DNA of 6,552 nucleotides from Clostridiales bacterium (GCA_019417795.1 DXUR01000149.1:1-6552); one strand, 5' to 3'. Shown: positions 1 through 5,486, counted from the first letter of the stretch. Made by a program: numbers and translations. The notes: generated by a model not told the origin, from the letters alone.

Positions 1-487
1 TATCCACCAGCTTTTTCTCAGGCACGCGGGTGGTGGGCTGAGCGGTGGCTGTGGACTTGTTAGACTTCTGCTGGGGGACTGCCTGCTGATGCTGCGCGGG
101 CCGCTGGACCGGCTGGACCGGCTTCTGCTGAGGCTGGGCCTGTGCGGGCTTCTGCTGTCCCTGCTGGGCAGGACGCTGCTGGGGCTGCTGTGCCGGCTTT
201 GCGGTCTGCTGTGCCGCGGCAGGCTGAGCCTTGGGAACCTCGGTCTTAGGCGCTTCCGCCTGGGGGGCTTCCGGCTTCTTAGGCTCGTCAGCATAAATGG
301 CAGCAATATTGGAAATCTGGTTGTTCTGGGTCAGATGCTCAAATACGATGGACAGCTCATGGTCCTCCAGCGCCTGCATGTTGCTCTTGGGCGCAGTGGC
401 ATACTTATCCAGAATTTCTGTGATGACCTTGGCGGGCATACCGAAGTCCCGCGCCACATCTCTTACTCTATATTTTTCAATAGCCAA
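1..487 (-). CDS. infB: Translation initiation factor IF-2, N-terminal part (runs off left edge)
   Basis: IF-2 is the GTPase that places initiator fMet-tRNA on the 30S subunit and promotes subunit joining; it acts in the cytoplasm. Only the first 162 codons are visible. Residues 1-54 (starting MAIEKYRVRDVARDFGMPAK) look like the small helical IF2_N domain that opens Firmicute IF-2. From about residue 68 the protein becomes a low-complexity linker rich in Gln, Pro, Ala and Lys with repeated QQKP and AQQ units. The GTPase domains lie outside the window, so the name rests on IF2_N, the linker and the gene order. I chose a TTG start at 487-485 because AGAGGTG lies 6 nt upstream and the IF2_N sequence begins there; an upstream TTG at 491 hits a stop after four codons. 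It is the last visible gene of the rimP-nusA operon, 69 bp after ylxQ. Confidence 0.93.
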   Translation of the reverse strand, partial: MAIEKYRVRDVARDFGMPAKVITEILDKYATAPKSNMQALEDHELSIVFEHLTQNNQISNIAAIYADEPKKPEAPQAEAPKTEVPKAQPAAAQQTAKPAQQPQQRPAQQGQQKPAQAQPQQKPVQPVQRPAQHQQAVPQQKSNKSTATAQPTTRVPEKKLVD

Positions 488-556
488 TCAAAACACCTCT
501 TACACTCTCCAACCCGGGGGCTGGGCTCGTTCATCTATGAAAACACCGACAGCGTA

Positions 557-1303
557 TCAGCTTTCCTTCTTGCGGAAGGAGCCTTTGCCCTTTTTCACCG
601 GGCGGCTGTGGGCGTATGGATTCGGCCTCCCCTTGGGTTTGGGGCGGTTGCTTTTGGAAGGGCGGGACCCGCTCTTGCGGAAGGGCCTGCCGGTGCGGTC
701 ATCCTTGGCAAAGGATTTTGCCGCTCCGCCGTTTTCGGCGGTTCTGCGGGGACCGGCCTTTTCTGCGCGCTTGTCGGACACTCCTGCGCTGCGGCGCTGC
801 TTCTCGCCGGACGGCTTACCGGAGACGTCTGCGGGTCTGACCTCTTTCGCATCGGGCGCTTCCTGTTTTTTGGGACGCTTGATGCCCCGGCGCAGGTTCT
901 TTTCGTGCTGGGCGGCTTCACTTTTCCGCTCTGCGGCACGCTTGGCCTTCAGTTCCAGCTTGGCAAGATCTTCGTCATATTTCTCCGGGTCCATTTCCGC
1001 CAGACGGCGGACCACGGCGACTGCAAGGCCGATGTCTGTAATAGCGACCACGGCGGCGGAGCCACGGCCAGTGGCCTGCCCCAGTTCCTGCTTGGTAAAG
1101 GGGATCCGCAGCCACACACACTGACCGGCTTCCGCAAAGTGCCGCACCCGGCGGGCGGTATTGTCCGCCGCATCAGACGCCAGCAGGAGCACCCGTGCGT
1201 CTCTGGCGCGGGCCACAGCTTCCACCGGTTCTTCGCCTACTTCCAGGTTCCGGCCCCGGAGGCACAGGCCAATGAGGGAGAGAAACTGTTCATTCCTGTT
1301 CAT
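557..1303 (-). CDS. ylxQ: YlxQ-type L7Ae-family RNA-binding protein with long basic C-terminal tail
   Basis: The 248-residue product begins [20 protein letters not shown], and residues 1 to about 103 match the fold pattern of L7Ae/L30e proteins, which bind kink-turn RNA. The segment VLLLASDAADNTARRV (38-53) corresponds to the conserved LASDAS-N core. Typical YlxQ proteins are only about 100 residues. Here residues 104-140 form a highly charged, probably helical stretch, and 140-248 are a Lys/Arg/Gly/Pro/Ser-rich tail without hydrophobic core, ending GKGSFRKKES, likely disordered and RNA-binding. The start at 1303 has GGAGGG 5 nt upstream and lies inside the end of rnpM (14 bp overlap), which suggests translational coupling. 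An in-frame upstream ATG at 1369 would add 22 residues encoded inside rnpM and lacks family similarity. The family assignment comes from motif and position between rnpM and infB; the tail's role is unknown. Confidence 0.87.
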   Translation of the reverse strand: MNRNEQFLSLIGLCLRGRNLEVGEEPVEAVARARDARVLLLASDAADNTARRVRHFAEAGQCVWLRIPFTKQELGQATGRGSAAVVAITDIGLAVAVVRRLAEMDPEKYDEDLAKLELKAKRAAERKSEAAQHEKNLRRGIKRPKKQEAPDAKEVRPADVSGKPSGEKQRRSAGVSDKRAEKAGPRRTAENGGAAKSFAKDDRTGRPFRKSGSRPSKSNRPKPKGRPNPYAHSRPVKKGKGSFRKKES

Positions 1304-1571
1304 TGTGTCCCTCCAATTCCGCTTCCATGGCGTCATAGACCTCCGGGGGGATGGCTGTGCTGAAAGCACGTTCCAGCGCTCTGGATTTCCGGGCTTTTTT
1401 CAGACATTCCACATCGTGGCACACATAGGCGCCACGACCGGGCTTTTTGCCCACAAAATCCAGACTCACAACGCCCTCCGGGGATTTGACCACCCGCAGC
1501 AGGCTTTTTTTATCCTTCATCTCCCGGCAGCCCACACATTGCCGCTGGGGGATCTTTTTCACTTTCTGCAT
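1290..1571 (-). CDS. rnpM: RNase P modulator RnpM (YlxR family)
   Basis: This 93-residue basic protein belongs to the YlxR family, named RnpM in Bacillus subtilis because it binds the RNase P RNA and modulates the enzyme that trims tRNA 5' ends. The signature is visible as [10 protein letters not shown] (residues 8-17) and [11 protein letters not shown] (41-51); Cys12, Cys15, Cys51 and Cys56 could form a metal or structural cluster, although not all family members keep all of them. The length is normal for the family. The ATG start at 1571 is preceded by GGGAGGG at 1586-1580 with 8 nt spacing. It sits in the usual slot between nusA and ylxQ and overlaps ylxQ by 14 bp. A short stem-loop (1595-1612) lies directly upstream of its ribosome binding site. 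Confidence 0.95.
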   Translation of the reverse strand: MQKVKKIPQRQCVGCREMKDKKSLLRVVKSPEGVVSLDFVGKKPGRGAYVCHDVECLKKARKSRALERAFSTAIPPEVYDAMEAELEGHNEQE

Positions 1572-1594
1572 TCAGACAGCCCTCCCTTACACAT

Positions 1595-1612
1595 GGCGCG
1601 GCGGACCGCGCC
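1595..1612 (-). other. GC-rich stem-loop upstream of the rnpM ribosome binding site
   Basis: On the minus strand GGCGCGG and CCGCGCC form a perfect 7-bp stem around a 4-nt loop (TCCG). It lies 8 nt before the rnpM Shine-Dalgarno sequence and 5 nt after the stop of the small candidate ORF. No U-tract follows, so it is not an intrinsic terminator. It might insulate the two ribosome binding regions, stabilise the mRNA or mark a processing site; its role is inferred only from position. Confidence 0.5.
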
Positions 1613-1617
1613 GGGCT

Positions 1618-1707
1618 TTATCTCCTTCTGTTTCTTCTGCTGCGCCGCAGGTACAGCACTGCGATACCCGCAGCCACGCCGCAGAGAAAGAAACTCAACT
1701 GTGTCAC
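1618..1707 (-). CDS. Candidate small membrane peptide ORF between nusA and rnpM
   Basis: A 29-codon ORF starts with GTG at 1707-1705, overlapping the nusA TGA stop (GTGA), and ends with TAA at 1620-1618. Its translation, [20 protein letters not shown] followed by RRSRRNRRR, has one hydrophobic stretch (about residues 4-20) and a strongly basic tail, the typical layout of a single-pass small membrane protein with an inside-positive C-terminus. GAGGA at 1721-1717 lies 9 nt before the GTG, so coupled reinitiation after NusA is possible. It fills most of the 132-bp gap between nusA and rnpM, which is otherwise unusually wide for this operon. I recognise no family; a chance ORF cannot be excluded because 29 codons is short and the start is GTG. 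Confidence 0.42.
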   Translation of the reverse strand: MTQLSFFLCGVAAGIAVLYLRRSRRNRRR

Positions 1708-2840
1708 TGGACGGGTTCCTCGTCCACGATCTCCTCATCGTCCTCACCCTGATAGCTCTCCGGCTTGATATCGATCTTATAGCCGGTGAGACGGGCGGCC
1801 AGGCGAGCGTTCTGGCCCTCCTTGCCGATGGCCAGAGACAGCTGATCGTCAGGCACGATGACGCGGCAGGCCTTGCCTTCCTCCGCCATCATGACGTCCA
1901 CCACATCGGAGGGCGCCAGAGCAGCGGCGATGAACTGGGCGGGGTCCTCGCTCCACTTGATAATGTCGATCTTCTCGCCCCGCAGTTCGTCCACGATGGC
2001 GGCGACACGCTGGCCCTTGGGACCCACGCAGGCGCCGATGGGGTCCACGTTCTCGTCAGCAGACCAGACGGCCATCTTGGTGCGGCTGCCGGCTTCCCGG
2101 GCGATGGACTTCACCTCCACGGTGCCGTCATAGATCTCGGGGACTTCCAGCTCGAACAGGCGCTTGACCAGGCCGGGATGAGTCCGGGAAATGAGAATCT
2201 GAGGGCCGCGGGTGGAGCGGCGGACATCCACCACATACACCTTCACGTGCTGGCCCTCCACCAGTTCCTCGCCGGGGACCTGCTCGCCGGAGAGCAGCAG
2301 GGCCTCGGTGGACTCCGTGCCGGTGCCGATCCGCAGGGACACGGCGTTGGTGCGGGGGTCGATCCGGGTCACCACGCCGGTGAGGATCTCGTGCTGCTTG
2401 GAGTTGAACTCGTCATATACCATGCCCCGCTCGGCCTCCCGGAGGCCCTGGATAATGACCTGCTTGCCGTTGCCGGCGGCGATGCGGCCAAACTCCGTGT
2501 TGTCCACAGGGATGTTCACCACGTCGCCGATCTCGTATTTGGCGGAAATGGTCTTGGCCTCCTCAACGGGGATCTCGTTGAAGGGGTCCACATAGTCCTC
2601 CTCCGCCACCACGTTCTTCTGCACGTACATCTTCAGCCGCTGGTGTTCCTCATCCACGTCCACAATGACGTTTTCCACGTCCTTGTGGTCCCGCTTGTAG
2701 GCGGTGGTGACAGCCTGGATGATCTTATCCATCATGAAGGTCTGGGGGATGCCCCGTTCCTTTTCCAGCATAGCCAGAGCTGCGAAGATCTCCGGGATGT
2801 TCATACCCGCGGGTTCCTTCACCTTTTTCTTGCCTTTCAT
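1704..2840 (-). CDS. nusA: Transcription termination/antitermination factor NusA
   Basis: NusA binds RNA polymerase, stimulates pausing and intrinsic termination, and takes part in antitermination complexes. The 378-residue protein shows the expected order: N-terminal RNAP-binding domain (about 13-140, starting [20 protein letters not shown]), S1 domain (about 147-218), KH1 with the loop VGPKGQR (272-278) and KH2 with [20 protein letters not shown] (336-355). It ends in an acidic tail ([14 protein letters not shown]) and lacks the extra C-terminal repeats of Escherichia coli NusA, as is usual in Firmicutes. I start at the ATG at 2840, which has AAGGAG 7 nt upstream; the internal ATG at 2804 has no ribosome binding site, although the conserved domain begins there, so residues 1-12 ([12 protein letters not shown]) are a small basic extension. 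It follows rimP by 52 bp, and may regulate its own operon through the leader terminator at 3402-3429. Confidence 0.97.
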   Translation of the reverse strand: MKGKKKVKEPAGMNIPEIFAALAMLEKERGIPQTFMMDKIIQAVTTAYKRDHKDVENVIVDVDEEHQRLKMYVQKNVVAEEDYVDPFNEIPVEEAKTISAKYEIGDVVNIPVDNTEFGRIAAGNGKQVIIQGLREAERGMVYDEFNSKQHEILTGVVTRIDPRTNAVSLRIGTGTESTEALLLSGEQVPGEELVEGQHVKVYVVDVRRSTRGPQILISRTHPGLVKRLFELEVPEIYDGTVEVKSIAREAGSRTKMAVWSADENVDPIGACVGPKGQRVAAIVDELRGEKIDIIKWSEDPAQFIAAALAPSDVVDVMMAEEGKACRVIVPDDQLSLAIGKEGQNARLAARLTGYKIDIKPESYQGEDDEEIVDEEPVQ

Positions 2841-2892
2841 TGCGATTCTCCTTTTTACTTTATACGTCTTTTTTTGAGACAGGGATAACAGA

Positions 2893-3354
2893 TTAAAATT
2901 CCACCCGCAGGCGGCACAGGGCCACATCCTTCTTGCCGAAGGTATAGGCAGTGCCGTTGAGGTCCACAGTGAGAGAACCGTCGGCCTCGTTGTAGGCGGT
3001 CAGGGTGCCGGGGAATTCCTTGCGGCCGTCCACCGGCTTGTAGAGCTTCACCAGCACGGGGCTGTTCAGATACCGCTGGAAGTCGGCGGGACGCTTCAGC
3101 ACCCGCTCGGCGCCGGCGGAGCCTACCTCTAAGGTATAGCTGCCTTCGATGGGGTCGGCCTCGTCCAGCAGATCGCTGAGGGCACGGGAGATATTCTCAC
3201 AGTCCAGAATATCCACGCCGCCCTCCTTATCAATGAGGACCCGGAGGTACCAGGTGCCGGCCTCCTTCACATATTCCACGTCCCACAGGGAGCAGCCCTG
3301 CTCTTCCACGATGGGTGCCGCCAGACGGGCGGTGAGATCGGTGACCTTTTCCAT
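2893..3354 (-). CDS. rimP: Ribosome maturation factor RimP
   Basis: RimP helps assemble the 30S ribosomal subunit by binding it before uS12 joins. The 153-residue length and the two-part layout fit: an N-terminal alpha/beta domain (about 1-83, with the conserved LDCENISRALSDLLDEADPI region at 50-69) and a C-terminal SH3-like barrel (about 84-153, ending FGKKDVALCRLRVEF). The linker motif often written SPGLDRPL reads SAGAERVL here (79-86). The ATG at 3354 has AAAGGAG 6 nt upstream. It is the first full gene of the rimP-nusA-rnpM-ylxQ-infB operon and is separated from the promoter by a short leader containing an intrinsic terminator, so its expression must depend on readthrough. Confidence 0.96.
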   Translation of the reverse strand: MEKVTDLTARLAAPIVEEQGCSLWDVEYVKEAGTWYLRVLIDKEGGVDILDCENISRALSDLLDEADPIEGSYTLEVGSAGAERVLKRPADFQRYLNSPVLVKLYKPVDGRKEFPGTLTAYNEADGSLTVDLNGTAYTFGKKDVALCRLRVEF

Positions 3355-3401
3355 GGGATTCTCCTTTCGGTTTTTCGTTTGCGGCGGAGTGCGGATGCCA
3401 C

Positions 3402-3429
3402 AAAAAAGAGCGGACCTTGCGGTCCACTC
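3402..3429 (-). terminator. Intrinsic terminator in the rimP-nusA leader (probable attenuator)
   Basis: On the minus strand GAGTGGACC (3429-3421) pairs with GGTCCGCTC (3416-3408) through 9 bp, with one T·G wobble, closing a GCAA tetraloop of the GNRA type. Six T residues follow at 3407-3402, then GTGG interrupts the U-tract. The hairpin lies between the operon promoter and rimP, so it ends some transcripts before the first gene. No alternative antiterminator pairing fits in the roughly 20 nt of transcript upstream of it. In Bacillus subtilis the same operon is controlled by NusA-stimulated termination in its 5' UTR without an antiterminator; the arrangement here matches that scheme, but the mechanism is inferred. 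Confidence 0.85.
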
Positions 3430-3446
3430 ACAACTTACACTCCTTT
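3428..3446 (-). promoter_or_regulatory. Ribosome binding site and overlapping start codons at the 5' end of the rimP leader
   Basis: AAAGGAG at 3446-3440 is a full-strength Shine-Dalgarno sequence located just after the predicted transcription start. Six nt later comes TTG followed at once by TGA (3433-3428), a start-stop pair. Eight nt later a GTG (3431-3429) opens another frame that reads through the terminator hairpin and ends inside rimP at 3267. A ribosome bound here would cover or open the 5' arm of the terminator, so translation initiation could favour readthrough. The peptide itself shows no coding features, so I list the site as regulatory, not as a gene. Confidence 0.35.
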
Positions 3447-3456
3447 AATATGTATT

Positions 3457-3485
3457 AAGATAACACACTTTATGATAAATTGCAA
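3457..3485 (-). promoter_or_regulatory. Sigma-A-type promoter of the rimP-nusA operon
   Basis: On the minus strand a -35 box TTGCAA (3485-3480) and a -10 box TATCTT (3462-3457) are separated by 17 nt, with TG one base before the -10 giving an extended -10. Transcription should start near 3451-3449, only about 20 nt before the leader terminator hairpin. Upstream lie A- and T-tracts (3500-3527) that could bend the DNA. Confidence 0.85.
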
Positions 3486-3506
3486 GGGCGTTTCCGGACT
3501 TTTTTG

Positions 3507-3527
3507 AAAAAATCACGCTGATTTTTT
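3507..3527 (-). terminator. AT-rich hairpin with U-tract, probable end of the lipoprotein transcript
   Basis: AAAAAATCA and TGATTTTTT form a perfect 9-bp inverted repeat around GCG, so the hairpin ends in six T residues when read on the minus strand and is nearly symmetrical on the other strand. It lies 51 bp after the lipoprotein stop codon and upstream of the rimP promoter. The stem is AT-rich and therefore weak alone; with the GC hairpin at 3532-3575 it probably separates the two transcription units. Confidence 0.5.
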
Positions 3528-3531
3528 ACAA

Positions 3532-3575
3532 TTTTCGGCCAGTTCCGGAGAAAAAACCCCGGAACCGCCGAAAAA
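3532..3575 (-). terminator. Long hairpin directly after the lipoprotein gene
   Basis: Starting 3 nt after the stop codon, TTTTCGGC pairs with GCCGAAAA and, after one bulged G, GGTTCCGG pairs with CCGGAACT (one G·T wobble), giving about 16 bp around a 10-nt T-rich loop. The hairpin is followed by AAAATTG instead of a U-tract, so it is not a textbook intrinsic terminator by itself. It probably protects the 3' end of the mRNA or acts with the adjacent AT-rich hairpin. Confidence 0.5.
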
Positions 3576-3578
3576 CAG

Positions 3579-4196
3579 TCAACGCACCCGGCAGCCGCCC
3601 CACTCCACCGCCGTGAAGCCGGTGCGCTCCGGAGCGGTAAGGCTCTGGGCGGGGATCTCCAAGAACTTGTCCAAGGGCTTCCAGGCCATGAATACCCGCA
3701 GCAGGGTATCCGGGGGCGGGTCGATGGTCAGCTTTGCCGCCTGCGTATAGCGGTCCGACTGGAAGGCGATGAGATTATAGGGATTCTTCTGCATCTGGGG
3801 CAGCCAGTAGACGATGAACTCGTTGGCCTCCCGCCGGGTGAGGCCCAGCTGGGCCAGCGCATCCTCCAAAAAGGCAGCGGTGTCGGTTCCTGCCACGCAG
3901 AAGCCTTGGGAGAAGTCATACGCGATGGTATCCGTACCCTCCCAGTAGAGATAGCTGTAAGTCTGTCCGGCATCGTCTGTCAGAGTCCCATCCGGGCAGG
4001 CAGTCACTGCCCAGCCGTCGCCGTAGGCAGGATAGGTGCAGGTCAATGCTCCGGCGTAGTCCAGCTTTACCGTGACGGCGGTCTCCTCCTCCGGATAGAG
4101 GTAGATCACCGGCTTGGCGGCGGCCTGTTCTTCCCGGCAGGCCGACAGGCTCAGCATGCAGGCCAGCGCCAGAAGCGCTGCGAAAAACCGTTTCAT
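3579..4196 (-). CDS. Predicted lipoprotein with KPVIYLYP motif, unknown function
   Basis: The 205-residue product begins with a lipoprotein signal: basic MKR, a hydrophobic run and the lipobox LSAC with Cys20, so it is probably anchored on the outer face of the cytoplasmic membrane. The mature part carries KPVIYLYP (28-35), followed by a beta-rich segment with TYPAYGDGW (54-62) and YLYWEG (82-87), then a helical, Tyr-rich region (118-145, containing GLTRREANEFIVYWLPQMQK). I recall the KPVIYLYP pattern from uncharacterised secreted or lipoprotein sequences of several bacterial groups, but cannot give a function. Met at 4196 is chosen because AAAGGAG lies 9 nt upstream and the signal peptide starts there; a longer in-frame ORF to 4292 would run into the lrgB terminator. 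It stands alone between two terminators, so it is likely monocistronic. I see no convincing promoter. Confidence 0.85.
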   Translation of the reverse strand: MKRFFAALLALACMLSLSACREEQAAAKPVIYLYPEEETAVTVKLDYAGALTCTYPAYGDGWAVTACPDGTLTDDAGQTYSYLYWEGTDTIAYDFSQGFCVAGTDTAAFLEDALAQLGLTRREANEFIVYWLPQMQKNPYNLIAFQSDRYTQAAKLTIDPPPDTLLRVFMAWKPLDKFLEIPAQSLTAPERTGFTAVEWGGCRVR

Positions 4197-4228
4197 AAAG
4201 AAGCGCTCCTTTCTGTTCCATGAACCGA

Positions 4229-4240
4229 GGGGTTGACCCC
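4229..4240. promoter_or_regulatory. Short palindrome in the lipoprotein upstream region
   Basis: GGGGT and ACCCC flank a two-base centre, forming a 12-bp near-perfect inverted repeat 33 bp before the lipoprotein start. A weak -10-like TAGAAT lies just upstream (minus strand 4246-4241) without a recognisable -35 box, so the palindrome would fall near a possible transcription start. It could be an operator for a repressor or a minor mRNA hairpin; it is short enough to be chance. Confidence 0.22.
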
Positions 4241-4290
4241 ATTCTACCTGTATAGACGGGAAAAAGGGCGGTTTGGTTCCGCACGGAAGC

Positions 4291-4329
4291 AAAAAAACAG
4301 AGCGGACTTCTCAAAAGAAGTCCGCTCTG
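4291..4329 (-). terminator. Strong intrinsic terminator after lrgB
   Basis: CAGAGCGGACTTCT (4329-4316) pairs perfectly with AGAAGTCCGCTCTG (4311-4298) over 14 bp around a TTTG loop, and seven T residues follow (4297-4291). It starts 2 nt after the lrgB stop codon and closes the lrgAB operon, separating it from the lipoprotein gene. Confidence 0.95.
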
Positions 4330-4331
4330 CT

Positions 4332-5018
4332 TCACGCGGTAAAGAACATGGCCAGAATGGAGGTGATGATGCCGCAGACACATAGAGCGATGGAGCTCAT
4401 GGCGCCCTGAAGAGGACCAATCTCCAGCGCCTTGCTGGTGCCTACCGCATGGCTGCACGCGCCGATGGCCACGCCCTCCACCACCGGGTCGGTGACATGG
4501 AACACCTTGGCAAACAGCGGGGCCAGCATAGCGCCCTCAATCCCGGTGATAATGACTGATGCCGCAGTCAGAGCCGGAAGGCCACCGCTGCTCTCCGCAA
4601 TGCTGACGGCGATGGCCGTCGTGACACTTTTGGGCAGCAGGGAATTCAACAGGGAGGCCTCCGCCTGAAACAGGCGGCAGAGCACCTGCACCAATAGCAT
4701 GCTCACGAGACTACCCACAAAGCAGCCCAGCACCACCGGCCAGAAGTGCCGCTTCAGAATGGCCCGCTGCTGGTAGATGTTCAGAGCCAGAACGGCGGTG
4801 GCGGGAGCCAGCAGCAGTTTGATAATGCTGCCGCCGGCGTTGTAGTTGTCCAGAGGGATGTGGAACAGCAGCATGATCCCGATGACCAGCAGACTGGCCA
4901 CCAGCACCGGATTGCAGATCAGAAGCCCCGTCCGCTTCTGGAACCGGACGGCCAGATACCAGCAGAGCAGCGTCACGCCGAGACCGAAAAAGGGCGTGGA
5001 AGTCAGCGTATCAATCAT
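4332..5018 (-). CDS. lrgB: LrgB-family membrane protein
   Basis: The 228-residue polytopic membrane protein matches the LrgB/CidB/YohK family in length and motifs: LLAPATAVLALNIYQQ (69-84), LLPKSVTTAIAVSIAESSGG (127-146), ITGIEGAMLAP (157-167) and EGVAIGACSHAVGTSKALE (181-199). In Staphylococcus LrgAB is linked to murein hydrolase activity and cell lysis; in Bacillus subtilis and Streptococcus the homologous pair acts in pyruvate uptake. Which applies here cannot be read from the sequence. Start at ATG 5018 is supported by AAAGGAGG 6 nt upstream, inside lrgA; an upstream in-frame ATG at 5036 lacks such spacing. It overlaps lrgA by 8 bp, so the two are translated together and probably form one complex. 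No LytTR or LysR regulator gene is visible next to it. Confidence 0.94.
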   Translation of the reverse strand: MIDTLTSTPFFGLGVTLLCWYLAVRFQKRTGLLICNPVLVASLLVIGIMLLFHIPLDNYNAGGSIIKLLLAPATAVLALNIYQQRAILKRHFWPVVLGCFVGSLVSMLLVQVLCRLFQAEASLLNSLLPKSVTTAIAVSIAESSGGLPALTAASVIITGIEGAMLAPLFAKVFHVTDPVVEGVAIGACSHAVGTSKALEIGPLQGAMSSIALCVCGIITSILAMFFTA

Positions 5019-5379
5019 GGGACGCCTCCTTTGCATGAAACAGCTTCATCAGCAGCCGGACGCTCCAGGCTGTTGCCGCGTACACCAGCGGTGTGCTGAC
5101 AAGGGAGACCACCAGAAAGGGGACAAACTGCAGCTTCAGCACGTCCAGATATTCCAGAGTTCCCACCACGGAGGGAATGAAAAACAGCCCCATATTGTCG
5201 ATGAGAAAGTGGGAGGTCCCCTGGATCGTCCGCTCCTTGACCCCGCCGCTGAGCAGCAAGATCAACAGCAGGATCAGGCTGATGACACTGGCGGGCAGTG
5301 TAAAGGGCAGCAGCGCCGCGATCCATTCACCTGCCATACAGATGAGAAATACAATACAAAATTCTACAATCAGATTCAT
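5011..5379 (-). CDS. lrgA: LrgA/CidA-family membrane protein
   Basis: This 122-residue protein has about four hydrophobic segments (roughly 3-22, 26-45, 63-77 and 84-112), the holin-like topology of the LrgA/CidA family. Family marks are PFTLPASVISLILLLILLLS (25-44) and NMGLFFIPSVVG (62-73). It is the partner of the LrgB protein encoded downstream. I start at ATG 5379, preceded by GAGGTG with 6 nt spacing; an in-frame GTG at 5403 would touch the sequence AGGAG without spacing and sits close to the predicted transcription start, so it is unlikely. The gene is the first of a two-gene operon driven by the promoter at 5409-5437. Confidence 0.93.
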   Translation of the reverse strand: MNLIVEFCIVFLICMAGEWIAALLPFTLPASVISLILLLILLLSGGVKERTIQGTSHFLIDNMGLFFIPSVVGTLEYLDVLKLQFVPFLVVSLVSTPLVYAATAWSVRLLMKLFHAKEASHD

Positions 5380-5408
5380 AACGATCACCTCGGTAAAAAG
5401 CACTCCTC

Positions 5409-5437
5409 AGTTTATGCGCGGCGGCCGGGGAAGTCAA
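5409..5437 (-). promoter_or_regulatory. Sigma-A-type promoter of lrgAB
   Basis: TTGACT (-35, 5437-5432) and TAAACT (-10, 5414-5409) are separated by exactly 17 nt of very GC-rich spacer. The predicted start near 5402 gives a leader of about 20 nt before lrgA. I see no clear operator repeat, although the GC-rich spacer could slow open-complex formation or host a regulator. Confidence 0.85.
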
Positions 5438-5486
5438 TGTGAGAAACAGAGAAAGAAACGGTATTTTTTCGCAGATTTTTAGCAGG

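Noticed and set aside
89..1363. 424-codon open frame on the plus strand opposite infB and ylxQ
   Set aside because: Low-complexity Leu/Gly/Arg translation that mirrors the Gln/Pro-rich IF-2 linker and the basic YlxQ tail; no ribosome binding site or known domain.
1161..2888. 575-codon open frame on the plus strand opposite nusA and rnpM
   Set aside because: It is antisense to clear core genes, has no ribosome binding site and gives a His/Leu/Val-rich composition typical of the complement of a GC-rich gene.
3267..3431. 54-codon GTG-started frame from the leader into rimP as a true leader peptide gene
   Set aside because: It overlaps rimP in another frame for most of its length and shows no regulatory codon run or domain; only its ribosome binding site is kept as a regulatory candidate.
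3916..4458. 180-codon minus-strand frame spanning the lrgB end and the lipoprotein gene
   Set aside because: It crosses a strong terminator and is a shifted frame of both genes.
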